Assembly: GCA_964435965.1 (NCBI GenBank)
Contig: CAYTBB010000001.1
Coordinates: 7,672-71,671, forward strand
DNA: 64,000 nucleotides
Source of the DNA: 20-14-all-45-10 sp964435965
Lineage (GTDB): Bacteria; Chloroflexota; Dehalococcoidia; GIF9; AB-539-J10
Direction of reading: 5' to 3'
A program made the translations under genes and the position numbers. The notes under the pieces are model-generated. The model worked only from the letters and a program-made list of their open reading frames with translations. It did no database searches and was not told the DNA's origin. Shown one piece after another: positions 25,552 through 35,270 of this stretch. Numbering within the stretch: the stretch's first letter is position 1; every line of letters starts with the position of its first letter.

Positions 25552-27081
25552 CTAAGGTTTTCCTTTCTCAGCCGATTTCTTAGCTAAAAGTCGGTTCAGG
25601 GCATTCATATACGCCTTGGCACTGGCCACGATGATATCAGTAGAGGCACCCCGGCCAGTATAAGTGATGCCGTCGCTCTCAATTCTTATTAATACCTCTC
25701 CAATAGCATCAATGCCTTCGGTAATCGATTTGATAGTAAATTCTGTAAGCTTGTTAGGTATGCCCACTATACGGTTAATAGCTTTGTAGACAGCGTCCAC
25801 TGGTCCTGTGCCTAAGGCGGCATCAGCTAGGCTGTGTCCGTCAGGTCCAATGAGCCTCACTGTAGCTGTAGGAAGGCTATGGTCACCACAAGAAACCTCG
25901 ACATGGTCGAGGTGGTATACTTCGGTGGCAGCGCGAAGTTCTTCAGCTACCAAGGATTCGATATCACGATCAGTAATCTCTTTTTTCTTATCAGCTAGCC
26001 CTTTGAAGCTCTGAAATGCGCGGCTCAGAGCCTCTTCACTTAGAGTGTGGCCAAGTTCTATTAACCTCTCCTTGAAAGCATGTTTACCACTCAATTTACT
26101 TAATACCAGGCTGCTTGCCGGTATACCAACCGACTTTGGATTCATAATTTCATAAGTTATGGCTTTCTTTATTAAACCATCCTGATGGATACCTGATTGA
26201 TGGCGAAAGGCATTCGCCCCAACAATGGCTTTATTGAGTTGAATAGCGAAGCCAGTAAGTTCACTCACAAGACGACTCGTCCTGTAAATCTGGGTAGTGT
26301 CAACATTGGTGGTGAGATTAAAGGAATCCTGCCGAGTCTTTAGCGCCATTACGATCTCTTCCAGAGAGGCGTTACCAGCACGCTCTCCAATGCCATTGAT
26401 AGTGCATTCAACCTGCCGCGCGCCATTGCGTATTGCCTCAAGGCTGTTGGCTACCGCTAATCCTAAATCATTATGGCAATGAATGCTTATTACGGCTTTA
26501 TGGATATTGGGCACCTCAACTAGAATGCCTTGGATCAAGCTGCCAAATTCCTGTGGTGTAGCATAGCCTACAGTATCAGGTATGTTTACTGTGGTTGCCC
26601 CAGCATCAATCGCAGCTTCTAAGATATGATAGAGGTAAGCAGGCTCAGTGCGACTAGCATCCATAGGTGAGAACTCAACATCGTCAACATAACTCTTAGC
26701 TCGAGCCACCATTTTCTGAGCCAGCTCCAGAATTTCCTCTCGGCTTTTATTAAGCTGGTAGAGAAGGTGGATATCCGAGGCGGAGAGGAAAACATGGATT
26801 CGAGGATGAGCTGCCTCCTTAATTGCCTGCCAAGCTCTATCCACAGCCACAGCATTGGCATGGGATAAAGCACAAATTATGGGACGCCGAACTTCTCTGC
26901 TGATAAGTTGAACAGCTTCAAAATCGCCAGGCGAGCTAATAGGAAAACCAGCTTCAATAACATCAACGCCAAGCCTATCCAATTGCTTAGCTATTTCTAG
27001 CTTTTCCTGAGCATTTAGACTCGCTCCTGCCGCTTGTTCCCCATCTCGCAAAGTGGTGTCAAAGATAATTACCCTGTCCAC
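25552..27081 (-). CDS. leuA: 2-isopropylmalate synthase
   Basis: Condenses 2-ketoisovalerate with acetyl-CoA, the first step of leucine synthesis. 509 residues, the bacterial type 1 length. The catalytic barrel has FDTTLRDGEQAAGASLN, EAGFPISSPGDFEA and HCHNDLGLAVANSLEAI. The C-terminal leucine-binding regulatory domain ends with IRIESDGITYTGRGASTDII. The start is 34 bases after the ilvC stop on the minus strand. Confidence 0.95.
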   Translation of the reverse strand: MDRVIIFDTTLRDGEQAAGASLNAQEKLEIAKQLDRLGVDVIEAGFPISSPGDFEAVQLISREVRRPIICALSHANAVAVDRAWQAIKEAAHPRIHVFLSASDIHLLYQLNKSREEILELAQKMVARAKSYVDDVEFSPMDASRTEPAYLYHILEAAIDAGATTVNIPDTVGYATPQEFGSLIQGILVEVPNIHKAVISIHCHNDLGLAVANSLEAIRNGARQVECTINGIGERAGNASLEEIVMALKTRQDSFNLTTNVDTTQIYRTSRLVSELTGFAIQLNKAIVGANAFRHQSGIHQDGLIKKAITYEIMNPKSVGIPASSLVLSKLSGKHAFKERLIELGHTLSEEALSRAFQSFKGLADKKKEITDRDIESLVAEELRAATEVYHLDHVEVSCGDHSLPTATVRLIGPDGHSLADAALGTGPVDAVYKAINRIVGIPNKLTEFTIKSITEGIDAIGEVLIRIESDGITYTGRGASTDIIVASAKAYMNALNRLLAKKSAEKGKP

Positions 27082-27115
27082 TTAATCCTCCTTAGTAGCC
27101 GACTCAAGGAGTTCT

Positions 27116-28117
27116 CTAGCTACTAGCTCCTTTCAGCCAGGGCATCATCGCTCTCAGCTCCTTGCCCACAACTTCAATTGGGTGTTCAGCGTCCCTCCGT
27201 TTCATGGCATTGAAACTGGGACGCCCAGCTTGGTTTTCCAAAATCCACTCTCTGGCAAAGCTGCCATCTTGAATCTCTGCTAGAATTTGTTCCATTTCCT
27301 CTTTGACCAAATCGTTGATAACCCGTGGCCCACGAGTATAATCGCCATACTCAGCCGTATCGCTTACAGAGTACCTCATGTAATTCAAGCCACCTTGATA
27401 CATAAGATCAACAATAAGCTTCAGCTCATGGAAACACTCAAAGTAAGCGATCTCAGGCTGGTAGCCAGCCTCTACCAAAGTCTCGAAACCAGCCTTGACT
27501 AAGGATGATACCCCTCCACAGAGTACTGTTTGCTCGCCAAAAAGGTCAGTTTCGGTCTCTTCGGCAAAAGTTGTTTCCAGAACTCCAGCTCTAGTGCAGC
27601 CAATGCCCTTAGCATAAGCTAAAGCAATATCCTGTGCTTTACCCGAGGTATCTTGGTGAATAGCAACCAAAGCTGGAGATCCTGAAGCTTCGGTATAAAG
27701 TCTGCGTAATATATGTCCCGGACATTTCGGGGCTATCATGCTAACATCGACATCAGGAGGCGGTACAATTTGTGAATAGTGAATGTTAAAGCCGTGAGCA
27801 AACATCAAGGTTTTGCCTTTAGATAGTTCCTTCTCGATTGACTCACGGTAGATTAGTGGATGTAAATTATCTGGAGCAAGCATAACAATGATATCGGCAT
27901 GCTTTGTTACTTCAGTGGCGTTGGTTACCTTAAAACCAGCGCTTTCTGCTGCCTTCCAGCCTGCGCTATCTAAGGCTTCAGCAACAATAACTTGGCAGCC
28001 ACTATCCCTCAGATTCTGAGCATGGGCATGCCCCTGGCTACCGTAGCCGACAATGCCAATCGTTTTCCCTTTGATTAAGTCCAGGCTGGAATCCTCGTCA
28101 TAGTAAATTTTAGCCAT
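27116..28117 (-). CDS. ilvC: Ketol-acid reductoisomerase, class I, possibly NADH-preferring
   Basis: Converts acetolactate or acetohydroxybutyrate to the dihydroxy acids of valine and isoleucine synthesis. 333 residues, the short class I form. The nucleotide-binding GYGSQGHAHAQNLRDSG is at about residues 24-40; the metal site lies in FAEETETDLFGEQTVLCGG. The loop after the second strand reads AEALDSAGW (46-54). The arginine, lysine and serine that usually bind the NADPH 2'-phosphate are missing and an aspartate is present, which points to NADH use (inference). Confidence 0.95.
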   Translation of the reverse strand: MAKIYYDEDSSLDLIKGKTIGIVGYGSQGHAHAQNLRDSGCQVIVAEALDSAGWKAAESAGFKVTNATEVTKHADIIVMLAPDNLHPLIYRESIEKELSKGKTLMFAHGFNIHYSQIVPPPDVDVSMIAPKCPGHILRRLYTEASGSPALVAIHQDTSGKAQDIALAYAKGIGCTRAGVLETTFAEETETDLFGEQTVLCGGVSSLVKAGFETLVEAGYQPEIAYFECFHELKLIVDLMYQGGLNYMRYSVSDTAEYGDYTRGPRVINDLVKEEMEQILAEIQDGSFAREWILENQAGRPSFNAMKRRDAEHPIEVVGKELRAMMPWLKGASS

Positions 28118-28151
28118 ATCTCCCTCCTTAAAATTCTAATATTTAGACTCT

Positions 28152-28200
28152 AAACAAATTCAAAATCCAAATTCCTTAATGTTTAGGATTTAGGATTTGG
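28152..28200. repeat. AT-rich imperfect palindrome between ilvC and ilvN
   Basis: CAAATTCAAAATCCAAATTCC is followed by the reverse-complement-like TTTAGGATTTAGGATTTGG. It resembles the A/T-rich intergenic sequence at 47697-47775. Function unknown. Confidence 0.45.
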
Positions 28201-28212
28201 TGCTTCGGATTT

Positions 28213-28704
28213 TCACTGGGTGCCTCCACGAGTTAAAGCAATCCTTCCCGTTCTGGTGACCTCTTTAATGCCAAAGCTGCGGAGAAGTTCAAATAGCGAC
28301 TTTACTTTATCCTCGTCTCCAGTGACTTCTACTGTTAGTGAATCCGAGGCAACATCAACTATATTGGCTCTAAAAATATCCACGATCTGTATAATTTCGC
28401 TTCTTGTTGAAGCAGTAGCATTGACTTTGATTAAGGCTAACTCCCTGGCTACTATATCTCCTTCGGTTATGTCAGTCACTCTAATCACATTGATTAGTTT
28501 GTCTAATTGCTTCCTAACTTGTTCCACCTTTGCCGAGTCGCCATTAACAACAACAGTCATGCGAGATAAGCCAGGCTGTTCACTTTGTCCCACAGCAAGG
28601 CTTTGTATGTTAAAGACTCGGCGGCGAAAAAGGCTGGCTACCCTGTTCAACACGCCAGGTTTATCTTCTACTAAAGCTACTAAAGTATGTTTCGTATCAG
28701 ACAA
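28213..28704 (-). CDS. ilvN: Acetolactate synthase small (regulatory) subunit
   Basis: The regulatory subunit of acetohydroxyacid synthase, 163 residues. An N-terminal ACT domain (HTLVALVEDKPGVLNRVASLFRR begins it, with NIQSLAVG and MTVVV) is followed by the C-terminal domain found in IlvN/IlvH (ARELALIKVNATASTRSEI). It would confer valine feedback control. It lies 1 base after the ilvB stop and is translated next. Confidence 0.94.
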   Translation of the reverse strand: MSDTKHTLVALVEDKPGVLNRVASLFRRRVFNIQSLAVGQSEQPGLSRMTVVVNGDSAKVEQVRKQLDKLINVIRVTDITEGDIVARELALIKVNATASTRSEIIQIVDIFRANIVDVASDSLTVEVTGDEDKVKSLFELLRSFGIKEVTRTGRIALTRGGTQ

Positions 28705-28705
28705 T

Positions 28706-30421
28706 TTACTCCTTTTGTGAGATATTGCCGTGGCTGCTTACTATTTCTGTCTTTGGCAGTTCTAAAGTTTCGGATAAACTCCCCCCAAGCGGTACCATAG
28801 GATAGACATTTTCCTCTGGCTCAACAACAAAGTCGATAAGAAAGGCCCCAGGATAATCCATCGCTTTCTGTATAGCTGGAATTACCTCCTCCCTGCGTTT
28901 TACTCTTATTCCGGGAATATCGTAGGCTTCGGCAATCTTAACAAAATCCGGGTTCCAGAGTTTTGTATCAACATAACGACGTTCATAAAATAGCTCCTGC
29001 CACTGCCTTACCATCCCCAGATAGCCATTATTAATAATGGCTATTTTTACAGCAATATTCTCCTGCGTTATGGTAGCCAATTCTTGAATGGTCATTTGAA
29101 AACCGCCATCGCCAGCGATGCACCATACCACCTCCTTGGGGCACCCCACTTTAGCTCCCATAGCGGCAGGGAGCTCAAATCCCATAGTGCCTAAGCCGCC
29201 TGACGAAATAAGGCTGTTAGGTTTAGTATAAACGAAATGTTGTGCAGTCCACATTTGATTCTGCCCTATCCCAGTAACTACTATGGCATTTCCTTGGGTA
29301 GCTTCATAAATCTGCTGAATAACATATTGAGGTAGAAGCCCCTCATTTTGCCTGATATCCAGTGATGGATGCTCATACCTCCATTGATCTAACTGAGAGA
29401 GCCAATCCAAATGGTCGCTGAAGTCAATTTCCTTATTCATAGCCTTTAATACATTTTTAACATCACCAACTATGGGCACATCTACCCTCACATTTTTTCC
29501 TATCTCTGCGGGGTCAATATCAATATGAACAATATGGGCATGAGGAGCAAAACCGCTGGTATTTGCCGTAGCCCGGTCATCAAATCTCATGCCAATGGCG
29601 ATAATAAGGTCAGCATTCTGCACTGCCATGTTGGCATAAGTCATACCATGCATCCCCATCATGCCGAGGCTAAGAACATGTTTTTGGGGGAAAGAACCAA
29701 GGCCGAGGAGTGTATTAACCACTGGTATTTGTGCCTTCTCAGCTAATTCCTTGAGCTCATCATAAGCCTGGGAAATAATTATTCCCCTACCGGCAATGAT
29801 AAGGGGTTTTTCGGCTTTAGCTAATAAGCCTGCTGCCTTTTTAATCTGAATGGAATGGCCTCGGGAGATAAACTTGTAGCCTGGCAAATCAACTTTCTCA
29901 GGATAAACAAATTCTGCTTCCTCTTGCTGCACATCTTTTGGTATATCAATAAGCACGGGGCCTGGCCTCCCCGTCTGAGCGATATAAAAAGCCTCCTTGA
30001 CTGTCTTTGCCAGTTCTGCAGTATTAGTGACAAGGTAATTATGTTTAGTGATGGGAAGTGTAATACCAGTAACATCTGTCTCCTGGAAAGCATCCTTACC
30101 GATGAACGGCCTAGCTACCTGGCCAGTTATGGCTATTATGGGAGAGGAATCCATAAAGGCATTGGCAATCCCGGTCACCAAATTAGCAGCTCCCGGGCCT
30201 GAAGTAGCTATACATACACCTGCTCTATATGTTGCTCTGGCATAGCCATCAGCAGCGTGAGCCGCTCCTTGCTCATGACGAACCAATATATGCCGAAGTT
30301 GGGGATATTGAGGGAAGGTATCATATAGTGGTAGCAGAGCACCACCAAGAATACCAAAAATAACTTCTACTCCCTCTTTAATTAAGCTTTCACACAAAAT
30401 CTGAGCGCCAGTCTTCTTCAT
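28706..30421 (-). CDS. ilvB: Acetolactate synthase large (catalytic) subunit
   Basis: The ThDP-dependent catalytic subunit of acetohydroxyacid synthase, 571 residues. Order: Pyr domain with GILGGALLPLYD and the catalytic-glutamate region RHEQGAAHAADGYAR, the central FAD-type domain (MHGMTYANMAVQNADLIIAIG), and the ThDP domain with GDGGFQMTIQELATI and NNGYLGMVRQWQELFY. Start ATG 11 bases after ilvD. Confidence 0.96.
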   Translation of the reverse strand: MKKTGAQILCESLIKEGVEVIFGILGGALLPLYDTFPQYPQLRHILVRHEQGAAHAADGYARATYRAGVCIATSGPGAANLVTGIANAFMDSSPIIAITGQVARPFIGKDAFQETDVTGITLPITKHNYLVTNTAELAKTVKEAFYIAQTGRPGPVLIDIPKDVQQEEAEFVYPEKVDLPGYKFISRGHSIQIKKAAGLLAKAEKPLIIAGRGIIISQAYDELKELAEKAQIPVVNTLLGLGSFPQKHVLSLGMMGMHGMTYANMAVQNADLIIAIGMRFDDRATANTSGFAPHAHIVHIDIDPAEIGKNVRVDVPIVGDVKNVLKAMNKEIDFSDHLDWLSQLDQWRYEHPSLDIRQNEGLLPQYVIQQIYEATQGNAIVVTGIGQNQMWTAQHFVYTKPNSLISSGGLGTMGFELPAAMGAKVGCPKEVVWCIAGDGGFQMTIQELATITQENIAVKIAIINNGYLGMVRQWQELFYERRYVDTKLWNPDFVKIAEAYDIPGIRVKRREEVIPAIQKAMDYPGAFLIDFVVEPEENVYPMVPLGGSLSETLELPKTEIVSSHGNISQKE

Positions 30422-30432
30422 AATAGCTCCTC

Positions 30433-32103
30433 TTAGTCAGCAAACACCGCTCCAGTGCTGGCTGAGGTCACCCTATCAGCATAGCGTTTAAGATAGCCAG
30501 CCTTAACCTTTGGTTCAAAGGGAGGCAATAAGTTTAATCGCTGCTCTATCTCCCCTTGAGATAATTCTACCTCTAATTTGTGGTTAGGTATATCTATTTT
30601 GACAATATCGCCGTCTTTCACAGCAGCTATAGGACCTTTCTCTGCTGCCTCAGGTGAGACATGACCGATAGCAGCGCCCCTTGTTGCTCCAGAGAAGCGA
30701 CCGTCAGTAATCAAAGCCACCTTACCACCCATATCCATACCACTGAGAAGAGAAGTTGGCGTCAGCATTTCACGCATCCCAGGTCCCCCTTTTGGTCCCT
30801 CATAGCGGATAATAATTATCTCTCCAGATTTGAATTCCACCTTCATTATTGCCGTAGTAGCTGCTTCTTCACTATCGAAGACCCGTGCCGGGCCTTGATG
30901 GACCAACATCTCGGGAGCTACAGCAGCACTTTTCACCACTGCCCCTTCAGGCGCTAGATTGCCAAATAATATACTAATACCACCGGTAATGCTATAGGGT
31001 TTAGACAGGCTACGAATTACCTCTCTATTCTTAACTTTAGCTTCCTTTATCGTCTCGCCCACTGGTTTCCCTAACACTGTCTGTGCCTCAAGATTTAGCA
31101 ATTGGCATATCTCCTGCATCACTGCTGGAATGCCACCAGCTAAGTCTAAATCTTCAATGTGATAATCGCTTGCCGGGCTTAATTTACATATATGGGGAAT
31201 ACGCTGGCTAATTTCACTTACCAAAGACAAAGGGAAATCAATTCCTGCCTCATGAGCTATAGCCATAAGGTGCAGCGTAGAATTAGTGCTGCCACCCAAG
31301 GCCATATCTACAGCGAAGGCATTGTAGATGGAATCTCTGGTAATGATGTCTTTAGGCCGAATATCCTTAGCCAATACATCCATAACTTGCTGCCCAGCTT
31401 GATAGGCTAATTGGCTTCGCCGTGCTTGTACCGCTGGTATTGTCCCGTTACCGGGCAAAGCCATACCCAAAGCCTCGGTAAGGCAATTCATGGTATTAGC
31501 GGTAAACATGCCAGCACAGCTACCACAGCCAGGACAGGCAACCCTCTCTAATTCCGCCAGCTCAGTCTCCGACATATTTCCCCTAATAGTCTCGCCCACC
31601 GCTTGGAAAACTGAGCTAAGGTCGACTGACTTCGCTTGATTACCCTGATAAAACTTTCCCGCCATCATAGGGCCACCACTCACAAATACACCAGGCAAGT
31701 TAAGTCTCACCGCAGCCATCAGCATTCCTGGTATTACCTTGTCACAATTGGGGATAAAAACTAAGCCATCAAAAGCATGAGCCTCAGCCACGATTTCACA
31801 TGAGTCAGCGATAAGTTCTCGGCTAGGTAAGCTATACTTCATTCCTGGGTGATTCATGGCAATACCATCACAGACAACTATGGTATTAACTTCAAAAGGC
31901 ACTCCTCCTCGACTGCAGATTCCCTCCTTTACTGCCCGGGCGATAGACTGCAAATGAATATGTCCAGGAACAACCTCACTGAAGCTGTTAATTACCCCGA
32001 TAAAGGGTTTATCCCAGTCGTCTGGGGAGCAACCTACAGCATGAAGTAATGACCTGTGAGGTGCCCGTTCGATACCTTTCTTGACAACATCACTTCTCAT
32101 CAA
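30433..32103 (-). CDS. ilvD: Dihydroxy-acid dehydratase
   Basis: Dehydrates the dihydroxy acids to 2-keto acids for valine, leucine and isoleucine. 556 residues. Iron-sulfur cysteines lie in PNCDKVIPGMLMAA and ACPGCGSCAGMFTANTMNCL; DGRFSGATRGAAIGHVSPEA is the C-terminal signature. It is the first ilv gene of the operon, 49 bases after rpiB. No leader peptide or attenuator was evident in that short gap. Confidence 0.96.
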   Translation of the reverse strand: MMRSDVVKKGIERAPHRSLLHAVGCSPDDWDKPFIGVINSFSEVVPGHIHLQSIARAVKEGICSRGGVPFEVNTIVVCDGIAMNHPGMKYSLPSRELIADSCEIVAEAHAFDGLVFIPNCDKVIPGMLMAAVRLNLPGVFVSGGPMMAGKFYQGNQAKSVDLSSVFQAVGETIRGNMSETELAELERVACPGCGSCAGMFTANTMNCLTEALGMALPGNGTIPAVQARRSQLAYQAGQQVMDVLAKDIRPKDIITRDSIYNAFAVDMALGGSTNSTLHLMAIAHEAGIDFPLSLVSEISQRIPHICKLSPASDYHIEDLDLAGGIPAVMQEICQLLNLEAQTVLGKPVGETIKEAKVKNREVIRSLSKPYSITGGISILFGNLAPEGAVVKSAAVAPEMLVHQGPARVFDSEEAATTAIMKVEFKSGEIIIIRYEGPKGGPGMREMLTPTSLLSGMDMGGKVALITDGRFSGATRGAAIGHVSPEAAEKGPIAAVKDGDIVKIDIPNHKLEVELSQGEIEQRLNLLPPFEPKVKAGYLKRYADRVTSASTGAVFAD

Positions 32104-32152
32104 CTCCTCCTTTAACTTAAAAAATGGAAACTACCACAAATAGTTAGCAGGG

Positions 32153-32593
32153 TCAAGCTGTTTCCAAAGCCTTTATTTTCCTTAATCTCAGGATATGCCT
32201 GCCACCTTCAAAATTGCTGGATAGATAGGTTCTAACAATTTCCAAAGCTAAATCAACATCTATATTCTCACCCCCAAGGCACAGGATATTGGCATCATTG
32301 TGTTGACGAGCTCGTTGTGCCGTAAAGGTGTCATGGCATAAAGCTGCTCTTATGCCCTTTATTTTGTTAGCTGCCATGCTCATGCCTATGCCAGTGCTGC
32401 ATATTAAAATGCCTTGGGCAAAGTCACCTGAGGCTACTGCTTCTGCTACATCTTGAGCAATATCAGGATAGTCTACCGACTCAATGTTATAGCAGCCAAA
32501 ATCATGATAGTCATGATTTAGTTTTGGCAGAAATTCCATAATCGCCTGTTTTATTCTGAAGCCGCGGTGGTCACAACCTAGAGCAATACGCAT
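32153..32593 (-). CDS. rpiB: Ribose 5-phosphate isomerase B
   Basis: RpiB/LacAB-type isomerase interconverting ribose 5-phosphate and ribulose 5-phosphate. 146 residues. ALGCDHRGFRIKQAI, the active-site STGIGMSMAANKIKGIRAAL and ARQHNDANILCLGG match RpiB. Its start overlaps the end of tsaC by 23 bases. It precedes the ilv operon on the same strand. Confidence 0.93.
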   Translation of the reverse strand: MRIALGCDHRGFRIKQAIMEFLPKLNHDYHDFGCYNIESVDYPDIAQDVAEAVASGDFAQGILICSTGIGMSMAANKIKGIRAALCHDTFTAQRARQHNDANILCLGGENIDVDLALEIVRTYLSSNFEGGRHILRLRKIKALETA

Positions 32594-33230
32594 GACCTTT
32601 TACCTCACAATATTCTTTATAGGCTTTATCAATTTCATGTGTGGATATAATACCTTGACGCAAAATCGTAGGCATTTCGCCTGTGACATCCACTATGGTT
32701 GATTCACTGCCACCAGGGCACTTGCCACCATCAATGATAAGGTCAACTTTATCTCCCAACCGTTGCTCAACCTCATCAGCAATCAAAATGCTTGGCTTGC
32801 CACTGATATTGGCGCTAGTCCCAATTATTGGGCTTCCCAAGCTTTGGATAAGAGCTAGAGGGATGGGATGGTTAGGGACACGCACTGCTATGGTAGATTG
32901 GGTAGTGAGATAGGTAGGCAATGAAGCTGCTTTAGGCAGAAGCAAAGTTAAGCCTCCGGGCCAAAAGTACCTTGCTAGGAACCAAGCAAGCTCAGGTATC
33001 TGCTCAGCTACGGTGCTTACTTGAGATATATCAGCAAGGAGCAAAGGAAAGGACGAATGCCTGGGGCGTTTTTTTACTGCGTAAATTCTCTCGACAGCCT
33101 TACGGTTGAAGGCATCAGCTCCTAACCCGTAAACTGTATCAGTAGGAAAAGCAATTATCCCACCCTTTTTAAGTATTTGAACTGCTTTCCTCACCTGTTC
33201 TTGCAAAGCATTCATGAGAGTATTTGCCAA
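32571..33230 (-). CDS. tsaC: Threonylcarbamoyl-AMP synthase (TsaC/Sua5/YwlC family)
   Basis: Makes threonylcarbamoyl-AMP for the t6A37 modification of ANN-decoding tRNAs. 219 residues. KKGGIIAFPTDTVYGLGADA near the N-terminus, SSFPLLLADISQV, WFLARYFWPGGLTLLL, and the C-terminal SESTIVDVTGEMPTILRQG are typical. It lacks the extra Sua5 C-terminal domain. It overlaps rpiB. Confidence 0.93.
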   Translation of the reverse strand: MANTLMNALQEQVRKAVQILKKGGIIAFPTDTVYGLGADAFNRKAVERIYAVKKRPRHSSFPLLLADISQVSTVAEQIPELAWFLARYFWPGGLTLLLPKAASLPTYLTTQSTIAVRVPNHPIPLALIQSLGSPIIGTSANISGKPSILIADEVEQRLGDKVDLIIDGGKCPGGSESTIVDVTGEMPTILRQGIISTHEIDKAYKEYCEVKGHAYCSRL

Positions 33231-33262
33231 CCTTACTTGTAGGCCCTGAGCCTTTCGCTTCC

Positions 33263-33385
33263 TGTCATTCTGAATTCTTCACTCCTTGTCATTCTGAGGG
33301 AGGGAAGCGACCGAAGAATCTCATTGCGCTCAGGACAGGCTCAGCGAAAAATCTAGAGCCCCTTCACTTCATTCAGGGTGACAAC
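33263..33385. repeat. Family C repeat cluster upstream of guaA
   Basis: Two tandem units with TGTCATTCTGA, GACCGAAGAATCTC, GCTCAGGACAGGCTCAGCG and CATTCAGGGTGACA. The ends are self-complementary. It fills most of the gap between tsaC and guaA (33231-33462). Closest relatives are at 35148-35212 and 51946-51991. Confidence 0.7.
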
Positions 33386-33462
33386 GAATACCAGCATTCA
33401 TCGCCTTGACGCTAGTATAACACAGTGATAATCTAGCATAACATTATCAGTGTAACTCTGAA

Positions 33463-35133
33463 ATGGAAAACGAACTGCAAAGCCACCGGGTCTCCGCTAG
33501 CGATGACATTGAAGTCTCTACTTACTTGAAGATCGCTAAAGAGTTGCGTGGTGAGCAACCAACATTTGAGTTTAAGGCGCTGCCGCCGGGCGAAAAAGAA
33601 ACCATAGTAGTGATTGATTTTGGCTCTCAATACAGTATGCTCATTGTCAGGCGAGTGCGAGAATGCCATGTCTACTGCGAGCTTGTGCCCTATGATACCC
33701 CCTGGAAGAAAATAGCTATCCTTAACCCAAAAGGTTTTATCCTTTCCGGGGGCCCTGGTAGTGTCTATGTTCCTGGGGCTCCTCTAGCTCCGACCTATAT
33801 TTACGAGAGCCATCTTCCAGTAATGGGCATTTGCTATGGCACGCAGGCTATTGCCTATCAACTAGGTGGCCAAGTATCTCCAGGTGAAAAGCATGAATAT
33901 GGTCATACTATCCTACATGTAAGTGCTGAGGACTGCCCTCTTTTTGCTGGCCTCCCTACATCCCTCCCTGTGTGGATGAGCCATGGTGACCAAATATTAG
34001 AGACGCCTCCCGGCTTTAAGGCCGTGGCTTATACCGAAAATTCCCCTATCGCTGTTATGGGCAATGATGAGGGTATTTTTGGGCTCCAGTTTCATCCTGA
34101 AGTGGCTCATACTCCACAAGGAAAAAACATATTCCAGAACTTTCTATATCGTGTATGCGGCTGTCAAGGCAATTGGACCGCTACTAGATTCATAGCTGAG
34201 AGCATAGACAAGATTAAGGAACAAGTGGGCGCTGGTAGGGCTATCTGCGCCCTTTCCGGTGGTGTTGATTCGGCAGTAACCGCTACTCTTATTCACCGCG
34301 CTATTGGTGATAATCTGACTTGTTTATTTATCAATACTGGGCTGCTACGTCGTGAGGAGCCAGAGAGAGTGCTTAATACTTTCCAGCGCAATCTCAAAAT
34401 GGATATAGTTCATGTAGATGCCAGCGAAAGATTTCTGGAGCGACTTCGCGAGGTAATTGATCCAGAGATGAAGCGACACCTGATAGGGGAGGTATTCATC
34501 CGGGTTTTTGAGGAAGAAGCAGCTAAACTGGGCAGGTTTGATTTTTTGGCTCAAGGGACTCTTTACCCCGACGTGATCGAAAGCAGCACTGCTATTGAAA
34601 CTAAGGCCTCAACCAAAATAAAAAGTCATCACAACGTTGGTGGCTTGCCAGCTAAAATGAAGTTTAACCTTATTGAGCCATTGAGGTATCTGTTTAAGGA
34701 TGAAGTTCGGGAGATAGGGCTAGCTTTGGGTCTACCTGAAGACATGGTTTGGCGGCAACCATTCCCGGGACCGGGACTAGCTATCCGCATCATTGGCGAA
34801 GTGACCAAAGAACGGTTGGAGATACTTCGTGCCGCTGATTGGATTGTGATGAACGAGATCAAAAAGGCTAAACTTTATCGTCAGCTATGGCAGAGTTTTG
34901 CTGTGCTTACTGGTGTCAAAAGCGTGGGCGTGATGGGCGATCATAGAACCTACGGCTATCTAATAGCAGTTAGGGCAATAAATAGTGAGGATGCCATGAC
35001 TGCTGATTGGGCGAGGTTGCCTTATGACCTCCTGGCTAGAATATCAGACCGCATAGTTAATGAAGTCCCCGATGTCAATAGAGTAGTTTATGATGTTACC
35101 AGCAAGCCGCCGGCAACCATAGAATGGGAGTAA
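33463..35133 (+). CDS. guaA: GMP synthase (glutamine-hydrolysing)
   Basis: Converts XMP to GMP. The class I glutamine amidotransferase domain begins at TIVVIDFGSQYSMLIVRR (about residue 46) with nucleophile in GICYGTQAIAYQLGG and FHPEVAHT. The PP-loop ATPase domain has ALSGGVDSAVTATLI, and the dimerisation domain ends SKPPATIEWE. The protein has 556 residues; about 45 N-terminal residues precede the usual start. No closer ATG exists, so this may be a true extension or a misjudged start (a GTG lies at the first strand). Its 3' end is duplicated downstream. Confidence 0.95.
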   Translation: MENELQSHRVSASDDIEVSTYLKIAKELRGEQPTFEFKALPPGEKETIVVIDFGSQYSMLIVRRVRECHVYCELVPYDTPWKKIAILNPKGFILSGGPGSVYVPGAPLAPTYIYESHLPVMGICYGTQAIAYQLGGQVSPGEKHEYGHTILHVSAEDCPLFAGLPTSLPVWMSHGDQILETPPGFKAVAYTENSPIAVMGNDEGIFGLQFHPEVAHTPQGKNIFQNFLYRVCGCQGNWTATRFIAESIDKIKEQVGAGRAICALSGGVDSAVTATLIHRAIGDNLTCLFINTGLLRREEPERVLNTFQRNLKMDIVHVDASERFLERLREVIDPEMKRHLIGEVFIRVFEEEAAKLGRFDFLAQGTLYPDVIESSTAIETKASTKIKSHHNVGGLPAKMKFNLIEPLRYLFKDEVREIGLALGLPEDMVWRQPFPGPGLAIRIIGEVTKERLEILRAADWIVMNEIKKAKLYRQLWQSFAVLTGVKSVGVMGDHRTYGYLIAVRAINSEDAMTADWARLPYDLLARISDRIVNEVPDVNRVVYDVTSKPPATIEWE

Positions 35134-35147
35134 CTGTTCACTTTAGT

Positions 35148-35212
35148 GTCATTCTGAGAGAGCGTGGCGACCGAAGAATCTTAGAGACACTTCGCTTCGC
35201 TCAGGGTGACAC
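35148..35212. repeat. Family C repeat downstream of guaA
   Basis: TGTCATTCTGAGAGAGCGTG, GACCGAAGAATCTTAGAG and CGCTTCGCTCAGGGTGACA. The ends are complementary (TGTCAxxCTGAG and CTCAGGGTGACA). Confidence 0.75.
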
Positions 35213-35231
35213 AGAGTGGCTGAACGCTTAC

Positions 35232-35243
35232 GAGTGGGAATAA
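35232..35243 (+). other. Short copy of the guaA 3' end (att-like)
   Basis: GAGTGGGAATAA repeats the last codons of guaA (E-W-E-stop) 100 bases downstream of the gene. A third, longer copy ends at 35728. Such repeats fit a site-specific integration target but could also be chance at this length. Confidence 0.35.
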
Positions 35244-35270
35244 AATAAGATTAAAATGGAGGAGAAAAAG

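Noticed and set aside
28220..28720. Plus-strand frame of 166 codons over ilvN
   Set aside because: Shadow frame of a well-conserved gene on the other strand; no family resemblance.
33463..33600. guaA N-terminal extension as a separate small gene
   Set aside because: It is in frame with no stop before the amidotransferase domain, so it was left as part of guaA.
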